From an uncultured Lachnospiraceae bacterium (GTDB taxonomy: Bacteria > Bacillota > Clostridia > Lachnospirales > Lachnospiraceae), in assembly GCA_910586005.1 (NCBI GenBank), contig CAJUHG010000082.1:1-11483 (forward strand): 11,483 nt of DNA. The letters run 5' to 3'. The notes below the pieces were generated by a model. That model made no database searches. It had not been told where the DNA came from and worked only from the letters and a program-made list of their open reading frames with translations. The translations under genes were made by a program, and so were the position numbers. How positions within the stretch are numbered: position 1 is the stretch's first letter; each line of letters starts with the position of its first letter. Positions 1-5,622 of the stretch are shown here, piece by piece.

Positions 1-17
1 GTATTAATATTTTCCAT
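1..17 (-). CDS. Start of an unidentified gene, cut by the left window edge
   Basis: An ATG at 17-15 begins a reading frame MENIN that runs off the left edge. It is preceded by a consensus Shine-Dalgarno AGGAGG at 30-25 with a 7-nt spacer, which is why the start is believable despite only five visible codons. It lies 75 bp downstream of the malQ stop on the same strand. I see no intrinsic terminator between them, so co-transcription with malQ is plausible and a role in glucan or maltose metabolism is a guess from position only. The product cannot be identified from this fragment. Confidence 0.6.
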
Positions 18-64
18 AAAAAAACCTCCTGTTCTACTGTTATCAGTATATGCAGAAGGTTTGC

Positions 65-76
65 ATTGCATGCAAT
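65..76. promoter_or_regulatory. Perfect 12-bp palindrome, possible operator
   Basis: ATTGCATGCAAT is a perfect palindrome in the short gap between malQ and the next gene, about 35 bp before that gene's Shine-Dalgarno. A TATACT hexamer lies downstream of it at 50-45 on the minus strand, but no well-spaced -35 box accompanies it. The position would suit an operator for a local regulator. It does not match the CRE or LacI/MalR operator consensus I know, and a 12-bp palindrome can occur by chance in AT-rich DNA. Confidence 0.2.
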
Positions 77-92
77 TACTTTCAATTACTTA

Positions 93-1586
93 TTACTCAG
101 ATTTTTTTTGCAATCTTCCATATAATTCTGTTTGATTCCAAATACGCTTGATTAATTTATAATCAATCGCATTTGGTTCCATTCGCCAACTCCAGTTACC
201 ACCAAGCGTAGAAGGCGTATTCATTCTACCTTTACTTCCAATACCAAGTAAATCTTGCATGGTCACGATTGCAGTGTCGCTTACACTAGACCAGATTCCT
301 CTCATAACCCCCCAATTATATTCCTCTTTTTCTTTATCCAATTTTAGATACTCTTTTGCAAATGCAACACATGTTTTTGGAGCAGTCTTTAACCATCCCA
401 AAATCGTATCATTATCATGAGTCCCTGCATAAACCACTGAATTTCTCGTATAATTATGTGGCAGATAATCTCCATCCTCCCGAGTATCAAAAGCAAACTG
501 AATTACTTTCATTCCAGGATAACCAGAATCGGCCAACATTTTTCGCACCGAATCTGTTAAAAAACCCAAATCCTCTGCTATAATATTTAATTTTCCAAGT
601 TTTTTCTCAATGGTCCGAAATAATGCAATTCCTGGACCTTCTCTCCATACTCCATTTTTAGCAGTTTTATCTCCAAATGGTATTGCATAATAAGAATCAA
701 AACCTCGAAAATGATCAATTCTTACTACATCAAATAATTTTGAAATTTTCTCTATTCTCTTTGTCCACCAGCAATATTCATCTTTTTTCATAATATCCCA
801 GCGAAATAGAGGATTGCCCCACAACTGTCCATCTTCAGAAAATGCATCTGGGGGACATCCAGCAACATCTATTGGAACTAAATTTTCATCCAAATAAAAC
901 TGAGAAGGATTTGCCCAGACATCTACACTATCCATTGCCACATAAATTGGTACATCTCCAATCATGCGGATTCCTTTTTCATTTGCATAAGATTTCAAAG
1001 AAGCCCACTGTTTATAAAAAAGATACTGCAACATTTTCCAAAAATCTATTTCTTCTGTAAGTTCTTCCTTTACCTTCTGTAATGCATCTGCCCTACGCAA
1101 CTTAATATCTGTCTCCCATTCACTCCAAGCTGCTCCCTGATAAATATCCTTTAATGCCATAAAAAGTGCATAATCTTCCAACCAATCTTCCTGTTCTTTG
1201 CAAAATGCCTTATAATCTTCTGGAATTTTCTTCTGAAATCTATCAAAAGCCTTGTGTAGCAAAGGATAACGATTTTCATGAAGAATACCATAATCTACTT
1301 TAGAGATATCTTTTCCCCATTGAAAAGATTGACATTCCTTTTTTGTTAGTAACTTCTCCTTACACAATAAATCCAAATCAATAAAATAGGGATTTCCTGC
1401 AAAGCTAGAAAAGGACTGGTATGGAGAATCTCCATAACTGGTTGGACAGATTGGTAAAACTTGCCAGTAACTTTGCCCCGCCTTTACAAGAAAATCTATA
1501 AACTTTCTTGCTTCTTTTCCTAGGGTTCCAATTCCATAGGGAGACGGCAAAGAAGAAATATGCATTAAAACTCCACTACTACGCAT
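93..1586 (-). CDS. malQ: 4-alpha-glucanotransferase (amylomaltase, GH77)
   Basis: Cytosolic enzyme that transfers alpha-1,4-glucan segments between malto-oligosaccharides and releases glucose, acting in maltodextrin and glycogen breakdown. The 497-aa length is normal for bacterial GH77. The N-terminus RSSGVLMHISSLPSPYGIG is the family signature and fixes the start at the ATG at 1586. Family motifs are visible in order: SPYQSFSSFAGNPYFID (54-70), the nucleophile region VRIDHFRGFD with Asp291, the acid/base region IAEDLG with Glu338, and GTHDND (388-393) with His390-Asp391. The C-terminal NTPST/GGNWSWR segment is also typical. No signal peptide is seen. The Shine-Dalgarno is weak (GAGTGG region), unlike the other genes here. 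A sigma-A-type promoter lies about 107 nt upstream, so malQ appears to be transcribed apart from the sigma-factor operon. All catalytic residues seem intact. Confidence 0.96.
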   Translation of the reverse strand: MRSSGVLMHISSLPSPYGIGTLGKEARKFIDFLVKAGQSYWQVLPICPTSYGDSPYQSFSSFAGNPYFIDLDLLCKEKLLTKKECQSFQWGKDISKVDYGILHENRYPLLHKAFDRFQKKIPEDYKAFCKEQEDWLEDYALFMALKDIYQGAAWSEWETDIKLRRADALQKVKEELTEEIDFWKMLQYLFYKQWASLKSYANEKGIRMIGDVPIYVAMDSVDVWANPSQFYLDENLVPIDVAGCPPDAFSEDGQLWGNPLFRWDIMKKDEYCWWTKRIEKISKLFDVVRIDHFRGFDSYYAIPFGDKTAKNGVWREGPGIALFRTIEKKLGKLNIIAEDLGFLTDSVRKMLADSGYPGMKVIQFAFDTREDGDYLPHNYTRNSVVYAGTHDNDTILGWLKTAPKTCVAFAKEYLKLDKEKEEYNWGVMRGIWSSVSDTAIVTMQDLLGIGSKGRMNTPSTLGGNWSWRMEPNAIDYKLIKRIWNQTELYGRLQKKSE

Positions 1587-1699
1587 AACGCGTACCCGCC
1601 ACTCAAAATATGAACAAATATACTTTTGTTGAATGGCTTTTCCTTTCTTATTTTTAGAACACTTTTATAGTCTTCGTATTTCTTCGATAGACACTTAAT

Positions 1700-1728
1700 A
1701 TAATACCAACTAGATAGAAATAATGCAA
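1700..1728 (-). promoter_or_regulatory. Sigma-A-type promoter of malQ
   Basis: On the minus strand, TTGCAT at 1728-1723 and TATTAT at 1705-1700 are separated by exactly 17 bp. Transcription would start near 1693, giving a leader of roughly 107 nt before the malQ ATG. It is the best-matched promoter in this gap and lies downstream of the hairpin that could end the preceding operon. Confidence 0.6.
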
Positions 1729-1780
1729 TATATTTTAAATCTCTTATCACTAATAGATATATGCTCGTGAGTAGAATATA

Positions 1781-1826
1781 ATAGCCAAGAACACTCACAA
1801 TTTTAGCTATAAGTGTTCTTGGCTAT
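1781..1826 (-). terminator. Strong 15-bp hairpin, possible terminator of the sigma operon
   Basis: Perfect 15-bp arms at 1781-1795 and 1812-1826 (ATAGCCAAGAACACT and its complement) enclose a 16-nt loop. It lies about 105 bp past the last gene of the sigma operon and before the malQ promoter, where a terminator is expected. The minus-strand sequence after the stem (TATATTCTACTC) is only partly U-rich, so it is not a textbook intrinsic terminator. It may instead be an RNA-stability hairpin or a repeated palindrome. Confidence 0.45.
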
Positions 1827-1931
1827 GTTCTGAAACAATAAAACGTACTGTAAACTTTCTATATATCTAATAGAAAATACGAGTGTCATGCTCTACAAGA
1901 ATAAGAAAATTTTTGTAAGTCACCTGCCTAT

Positions 1932-2240
1932 TTAATAATAAATCACTCCATACTGAGAAAAATAATTGATACTATACTCTACAATTCCCATTCCTACTGA
2001 AAAACAGGTCAATAAAAATACTAATACAATAGCACCTTTATCATATTTTAATATTTCCTCTTCCTCTTTTTGAATATTTGCTGCTATCATTTCACCTCCT
2101 AAAGCGATAAGAATCAGAGGCCATAATTTCATAATAATTCCCAAAGACAATGCTGGAAAAAACATATGAACCATAAATAAAATTCCAAAAAATATCATTA
2201 GGATTCCACAAGTTATACTTCCAACTTTTCTGATTCTCAT
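1932..2240 (-). CDS. Small membrane protein, last gene of the ECF sigma operon
   Basis: A 102-aa protein of unknown function. Three hydrophobic segments are visible at about 7-27, 31-52 and 68-88, with an acidic/basic linker (KEEEEILKYDK) before the third. The WPLILIALGGEMI segment resembles the short transmembrane domain found in LiaF/LiaI-like and DUF5668-like envelope-stress proteins, but the match is from memory and weak. An ATG six codons further upstream (2258) is in frame, but the ATG at 2240 is preferred. It has GGAGG at 2255-2251 with a 10-nt spacer and overlaps the preceding stop as TAATG, which implies translational coupling. Its place at the end of the sigma/anti-sigma operon suggests a product of that regulon acting in the cytoplasmic membrane. 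Confidence 0.75.
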   Translation of the reverse strand: MRIRKVGSITCGILMIFFGILFMVHMFFPALSLGIIMKLWPLILIALGGEMIAANIQKEEEEILKYDKGAIVLVFLLTCFSVGMGIVEYSINYFSQYGVIYY

Positions 2241-2773
2241 TATAACATATCCTCCCATTTTTCTTCTTTTTGTTCTAGTTCTCTTTTCTTTCCTCGAATT
2301 AAATACAAACCGCCTAAAATTAATAATACTCCTACAAATACCTGTGGAACATCATCTACAATAGCCCAATAGAACTGACTTGGAATTAACCAATGTAAAT
2401 AATTCATTACATTATCCCAAAGCATAGCAACTCCTATTACAATCAATGCAGTTGCCATAATCGTACTTTGTTTCTTTCCCCAAGTTTCTAATGGGAAAAT
2501 TTTATCTAAATGAAAAGCATAATCATCTTCTAGTGCATAAAATTCTTCATCTGACATTCCTCTTATGTTATTTACATTGAAAAAACTATAACACCATAAA
2601 ATTGGCAATATAAAAAGTACTGGTCCGATATTTAAAAACGCTGCTAAAAAAATCAACAACCAAAAAGCCGACATAATACTAACTCCTTGTTTCATAAATC
2701 CCATATACATTTCTCCTGCACCTGGCATAAGAGAAAAACAAAAGGTTAAAAATCCACTTTTCTTTCTTATCAT
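2240..2773 (-). CDS. Multi-pass membrane protein with TM2-like N-terminus
   Basis: A 177-aa integral membrane protein of unknown function. The N-terminus contains SLMPGAGEMYMGFMKQG (14-30), which resembles the PGxGxxYxG turn of TM2-type membrane domains. Hydrophobic segments are seen at about 30-47, 48-66, 103-120 and 143-159. They are split by an acidic cytosolic-looking loop (73-100) and followed by a charged tail rich in Lys and Glu (161-175). The ATG at 2773 has a strong GGAGGG site with good spacing. It follows the anti-sigma gene after 20 bp and overlaps the next gene by one base, so it is part of the same operon. Small membrane proteins next to ECF sigma/anti-sigma pairs often take part in envelope sensing or are regulon targets; which applies here cannot be seen from the sequence. 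Confidence 0.8.
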   Translation of the reverse strand: MIRKKSGFLTFCFSLMPGAGEMYMGFMKQGVSIMSAFWLLIFLAAFLNIGPVLFILPILWCYSFFNVNNIRGMSDEEFYALEDDYAFHLDKIFPLETWGKKQSTIMATALIVIGVAMLWDNVMNYLHWLIPSQFYWAIVDDVPQVFVGVLLILGGLYLIRGKKRELEQKEEKWEDML

Positions 2774-2793
2774 CTTATTCCCTCCTAAGTTCT

Positions 2794-3399
2794 TTAATTT
2801 TCAAAAATCTCCGTTTCCATACGAAACCATCCGCTGCTAATATCATTCAATATATTACTAATTTTTTTGCTTCCGCGCCGCAGTGTTCCGGCAATATCCT
2901 CTTCTCGTTCTCTACTTTCTCTTCTTTTTTTAGCTTCTCGCTGTCTTTCTTGCATCTGCTCTATTCTTTGGCTTTCTGAAAGATTCATATTAGCGTTTTG
3001 AATATCAGTTGTAATTACCAATAAAAATAGAGAGGCTGCAACTGCAAGACCTACTTTTAAACTATACATAAGAAGTTGTACTTTTCTAGAAGTTTCTTTT
3101 AGTTTTACAGCCGCCTTAACATCCATCTGATAAGCCCTGTTTAATATCTCCTCTTTCAGATATCTAGGTGGCTCTATTAGAATAGGTTCTTCTTCCAAAT
3201 TTGGATAAAATCCTTCTTCCATCCATTTGCCAAACTGCTCTGCGCAGAAGGTACAGGCTCCTATATGACCTAAAAAAGCAGTTTCTTCTGATTCTTTCAT
3301 CTTTCCTGTTTGCCAATCGCAGAAAATATCTCTACTAATGTGCACAGATGGCACTGCAGTTTTGTAAGGTTCTATTTCTTCTTTATATTTTATTGTCAC
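2794..3399 (-). CDS. Membrane-anchored zinc-finger (zf-HC2) anti-sigma factor
   Basis: Probable partner that holds the ECF sigma factor inactive at the membrane until an envelope signal releases it. The 201-aa protein has the HxxxCxxC zinc motif HIGACTFC (His45, Cys49, Cys52) in a cytosolic N-terminal domain, a single transmembrane helix at about 108-130, and an outside C-terminal domain. That domain carries a highly charged, probably helical stretch (145-170, rich in Arg, Glu and Lys). The zinc motif and topology fit the anti-sigma domain family; an additional His20 and Cys27 lie upstream. The start is GTG at 3399, preceded by GGGAGGG with a 7-nt spacer. It overlaps the sigma gene stop as GTGA, so the two proteins should be made in a coupled, near-equal ratio, as is usual for these pairs. 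No close named homologue is recognised. Confidence 0.88.
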   Translation of the reverse strand: MTIKYKEEIEPYKTAVPSVHISRDIFCDWQTGKMKESEETAFLGHIGACTFCAEQFGKWMEEGFYPNLEEEPILIEPPRYLKEEILNRAYQMDVKAAVKLKETSRKVQLLMYSLKVGLAVAASLFLLVITTDIQNANMNLSESQRIEQMQERQREAKKRRESREREEDIAGTLRRGSKKISNILNDISSGWFRMETEIFEN

Positions 3400-3905
3400 T
3401 TGGTTGCCCTCCCTTCCATCATCTTTTTAATCATTGCCTTTGCCCGATAAATTTGAGTTTGAACAGTTTTGATTCCTTTTTTTGATTCTTGGGCAATTTC
3501 CTTGGCTGTTTTTTCCATATAAAAATGTTCTGTAGCTACTTCCTTATAGGGACTTTTTAAACTTTGACAGATAGCATAGACATATTCTTTTGATTCTCGC
3601 TGTAAATAAGCCTCTTCTGGACTAGCTTTATTATCTTTTAATTCTTCAAAATACGTATCCTCTTTTGGTTCACTGCGCCTTTTGGCACTTTTCAGAAAAT
3701 CAAGTCCTTTATTTGTTGCAATTTTACAAACCCATGCTTTTTCATAATCTCTTTGAAAAGTGGCAAGATTTTTGTAAATGGATAAAAAAGTTTCTTGTGT
3801 TAAATCTTCTGCATCAAATTGATTTCCTGTCATCTTAAAACATATGGAATATACTAATTTTTCATATGTATCTAACAAGTAATCAAAATATTCTTCCTTA
3901 TCGAT
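3396..3905 (-). CDS. ECF-type RNA polymerase sigma factor
   Basis: Directs RNA polymerase to a small regulon, probably including this operon. Region 2 is visible as YEKLVYSICFKMTGNQFDAEDLTQETFLSIYKNL, with the typical DAEDLTQETF helix, and region 4 as the C-terminal helix-turn-helix TAKEIAQESKKGIKTVQTQIYRAKAMIKK. No region 1.1 or 3 is present, as expected for ECF factors. The start is unusual. The only standard in-frame start is TTG at 3878 (160 aa), but that lacks a correctly placed Shine-Dalgarno and would clip the first region 2 helix. A perfect AAGGAGG at 3920-3914 lies 8 nt before ATC at 3905, giving IDKEEYFDYLLDTYEKL and a 169-aa protein; an in-frame stop lies just upstream. I place the start at 3905 on this evidence, with TTG at 3878 as the conservative alternative. 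The 3' end overlaps the anti-sigma gene by 4 bp. Confidence 0.9.
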   Translation of the reverse strand: MDKEEYFDYLLDTYEKLVYSICFKMTGNQFDAEDLTQETFLSIYKNLATFQRDYEKAWVCKIATNKGLDFLKSAKRRSEPKEDTYFEELKDNKASPEEAYLQRESKEYVYAICQSLKSPYKEVATEHFYMEKTAKEIAQESKKGIKTVQTQIYRAKAMIKKMMEGRATK

Positions 3906-3913
3906 TTTATCCG

Positions 3914-3920
3914 CCTCCTT
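3914..3920 (-). promoter_or_regulatory. Consensus Shine-Dalgarno in front of an ATC codon
   Basis: AAGGAGG on the minus strand, followed by an 8-nt spacer and then ATC GAT AAG GAA in the sigma reading frame. The site is 35 nt from the TTG at 3878, too far to serve it. It therefore decides in favour of initiation at or near the ATC, or indicates that an ATG has been altered here. Confidence 0.6.
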
Positions 3921-3978
3921 TCAAATACTTGTAAGGTGTTCGCTATCTTATATTGCCTTACTATCTGTTCACTTAACT

Positions 3979-4007
3979 ATAACGATAGAAAAAGAAAATA
4001 ATCTTCA
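3979..4007 (-). promoter_or_regulatory. Possible ECF-type autoregulated promoter of the sigma operon
   Basis: On the minus strand TGAAGA (4007-4002) and CGTTAT (3984-3979) are separated by 17 bp, and the spacer is T-rich. This loosely resembles Bacillus ECF promoters (TGAAAC, about 16 bp, CGTA/CGTC). Autoregulation is common for ECF sigma operons, but the match is imperfect and no second target promoter is in the window for comparison. Confidence 0.25.
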
Positions 4008-4070
4008 ATTTTTCTATTTTTTATCATAAAATGGGTAAGCCCACATCAACTTTCCTAATCACACAAGCCC

Positions 4071-4137
4071 ACATATTATTTTATTCTATAGAAAAGATAT
4101 TTTACGCTTTGGTGTAACAAAGTCTTTTCTATAGAAT
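4071..4137 (-). repeat. 67-bp palindromic repeat, copy 1
   Basis: Read on the minus strand it begins ATTCTATAG and ends ATAGAATAAAATAATATGT. It is 67 bp long, exactly the length of copy 2 at 5494-5560, with which it shares 53 of 67 positions by my hand alignment. The two copies are in opposite orientation on either side of fprA. It folds into a long hairpin: 19-bp perfect arms at 4079-4097 and 4123-4141, with a nested CTTTG/CAAAG stem at 4107-4111 and 4118-4122. Neither side ends in a clear U-tract of its own, so it is not simply a terminator. It may be a REP- or MITE-like extragenic palindrome. Confidence 0.75.
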
Positions 4138-4178
4138 AAAAAAGCCGCCAAATCATAAGACTATGATTTTTGCGGCTT
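4138..4178 (-). terminator. Intrinsic terminator of fprA
   Basis: On the minus strand a GC-rich stem AAGCCGC/GCGGCTT (4178-4172 with 4148-4142) continues into an AT stem (4169-4162 with 4157-4150) closed by a 4-nt loop, with a small internal loop between. It is followed by six T residues (4143-4138). It lies 32 bp past the fprA stop and has all the parts of a rho-independent terminator. Confidence 0.9.
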
Positions 4179-4209
4179 AGATTACACGAACGCAAAGTGA
4201 AAATCATTT

Positions 4210-5376
4210 TTATTTTGCAAGCAATTCTTCTGCAAGAGCTTCCATATCTGCTACAGTATTTTCTTTCATAACAGATTTAATAGAAACCACTTTATCACAA
4301 ATAGTAATTTCTTTCATCTGTTCTAAAATACTTTTCATATTTTTGGCTGCAATAGGTGCCCAAGAGCCATTTTCTATCAAGGCAACGGTACGTTTTTGGA
4401 AATTTTTGCTTTTTAGGTGATGAAGAAAATCTTCCATGCATGGGAAGATACCACCATCATAAGTTGCAGCAGCAAGTACCATTTTATCATAACGGAAAGC
4501 ATCCTCTATTGTTTCAGCCATATCATCTCTAGACAAATCAGTAATTACTACCTTTTTAGCTCCTTTTTCTTCCAAAATTTCTTTCATTTTTATTGCTGCT
4601 TTTTTTGTATTTCCATGAATAGATGCATAGGCTACCAATACCCCTTCATCTTCTGGTTGATAGCTGCTCCATACATCATATTTTCCAATATAATATTCTA
4701 AATTTTCTTTTAAAATAGGTCCATGCAATGGGCAAATCATTGCAATATCAAGTGTTGCTGCCTTTTTCAACAGTGCTTGTACTTGTGCACCATACTTTCC
4801 AACAATATTAAAATAATACCTTCTTGCTTCACATGCCCAAGTTTCTTCTGTATCTAATGCACCAAATTTTCCAAATCCATCTGCTGAAAACAAGATTTTT
4901 TCAGATTTTTCATAAGATACCATTACCTCTGGCCAATGTACCATAGGCGCCATAACAAAAGTAAGTTCATGCGTTCCTAAATTTAAAGTATCACCTTCTT
5001 TTACCAATACAGAATGCTCTGACAAATCAATATCAAAAAATTGATGAATCATCGGAAAAGTTTTTGCATTTCCTACCACTTTCATTTCTGGATATTTCTG
5101 TACAAGCGCCTGAATATTAGCAGCATGGTCTGGTTCCATATGAGAAACAATTAAATAATCTACATTTCTTCCAGCCAAGGCTTCATCTAAATTTTTTAAC
5201 CACTCTTCTTTTCTTCTTGCATCTACAGTATCCATAACAGCTACTTTTTCATCTAAGATAACATAAGAATTATAAGACACACCATTTGGAATAATATATT
5301 GGCTTTCAAAAAGATCCAAATCTTTATCATCCGCACCAATATATAAAATAGTATCTGTAATTGTTATATCTTTCAT
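4210..5376 (-). CDS. fprA: Flavodiiron protein (A-type flavoprotein, FprA family)
   Basis: Cytosolic enzyme that reduces oxygen to water, or nitric oxide to nitrous oxide, protecting anaerobes. The 388-aa length is typical of the two-domain class. The N-terminal metallo-beta-lactamase-like domain carries the diiron ligands: HxExDH (His79, Glu81, Asp83, His84), His147, Asp166 in FSADGFGKFG, and His218 in CPLHGP. The C-terminal flavodoxin domain (about 245-388) starts with VLVAYASIHGNT, whose Ser252 to Thr257 loop binds the FMN phosphate. No rubredoxin or reductase domain is fused, so electrons must come from a separate rubredoxin, ferredoxin or coenzyme F420-like donor not seen here. The ATG at 5376 has GGAGG with an 8-nt spacer. 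The gene looks monocistronic: a terminator follows it and hairpins separate it from nfnB. Two inverted copies of a 67-bp repeat bracket the gene. Confidence 0.94.
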   Translation of the reverse strand: MKDITITDTILYIGADDKDLDLFESQYIIPNGVSYNSYVILDEKVAVMDTVDARRKEEWLKNLDEALAGRNVDYLIVSHMEPDHAANIQALVQKYPEMKVVGNAKTFPMIHQFFDIDLSEHSVLVKEGDTLNLGTHELTFVMAPMVHWPEVMVSYEKSEKILFSADGFGKFGALDTEETWACEARRYYFNIVGKYGAQVQALLKKAATLDIAMICPLHGPILKENLEYYIGKYDVWSSYQPEDEGVLVAYASIHGNTKKAAIKMKEILEEKGAKKVVITDLSRDDMAETIEDAFRYDKMVLAAATYDGGIFPCMEDFLHHLKSKNFQKRTVALIENGSWAPIAAKNMKSILEQMKEITICDKVVSIKSVMKENTVADMEALAEELLAK

Positions 5377-5461
5377 TTTACTGCCCTCCTAATTTTTTAA
5401 TTTTATAGTATAATATTAAATTATCTTTACTCTAAATCATAATATATAAATAACTCAACAC

Positions 5462-5487
5462 AGGGATTGCCTAAAATGACAATCCCT
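5462..5487. terminator. Hairpin between nfnB and fprA, possible terminator
   Basis: AGGGATTG (5462-5469) and CAATCCCT (5480-5487) form a perfect 8-bp stem with a 10-nt loop. It lies about 135 bp beyond the nfnB stop and upstream of fprA. Neither flank has a strong U-tract; the plus-strand side (ATTTTC) is slightly better. It may help end the nfn transcript together with the adjacent 67-bp palindrome. Confidence 0.35.
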
Positions 5488-5493
5488 ATTTTC

Positions 5494-5560
5494 ATTCTAT
5501 AGGAAAGACCTTTTCACACTAAAACATGAAAGTGTCTTCCCATAGAATAAAATAATATGT
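5494..5560 (+). repeat. 67-bp palindromic repeat, copy 2
   Basis: Read on the plus strand it begins ATTCTATAG and ends ATAGAATAAAATAATATGT. It matches copy 1 (4071-4137, minus strand) over the full 67 bp with 14 differences and no gaps by hand alignment, and the last 18 bases are identical. The hairpin is less perfect: outer stem ATTCTAT/ATAGAAT (5494-5500 with 5542-5548), then GGAA/TTCC, GAC/GTC and an inner TTTCA/TGAAA stem. It lies between nfnB and fprA in the non-coding stretch 5377-5622, which holds no gene. Confidence 0.75.
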
Positions 5561-5622
5561 ACAGGGTCTGCCCCAGCAAAGCAAGGATACTCGCGCAAGA
5601 AAAAATATATCGCTAAAATAAC

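Larger units (their letters stand above)
1587..1931 (-). other. Non-coding region between the sigma operon and malQ
   Basis: About 345 bp with no convincing gene. It holds the malQ promoter (1700-1728), a long stable hairpin (1781-1826) and a smaller inverted repeat TTTCTAT/ATAGAAA at 1856-1862 and 1870-1876. A 77-codon GTG-initiated frame at 1565-1798 runs through it but has no ribosome binding site, overlaps the malQ start and would begin inside the hairpin loop, so I do not call it. Confidence 0.7.
3906..4209 (-). other. Non-coding region between fprA and the sigma operon
   Basis: About 304 bp without a gene. From the fprA side it contains the fprA terminator (4138-4178), one copy of the 67-bp palindromic repeat (4071-4137), about 60 bp without recognisable signals, a weak ECF-like promoter candidate (3979-4007) and the sigma gene Shine-Dalgarno. 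No small ORF with a ribosome binding site was seen. Confidence 0.7.

Noticed and set aside
356..1060. Plus-strand frames of 72-75 codons inside malQ
   Set aside because: Antisense shadows of malQ without ribosome binding sites; the same applies to plus-strand frames within fprA, nfnB, the RT and the WHSWIM gene.
1565..1798. 77-codon hydrophobic frame upstream of malQ on the minus strand
   Set aside because: GTG start inside a hairpin loop, no ribosome binding site, overlap with the malQ start and with the malQ promoter; no recognisable family.
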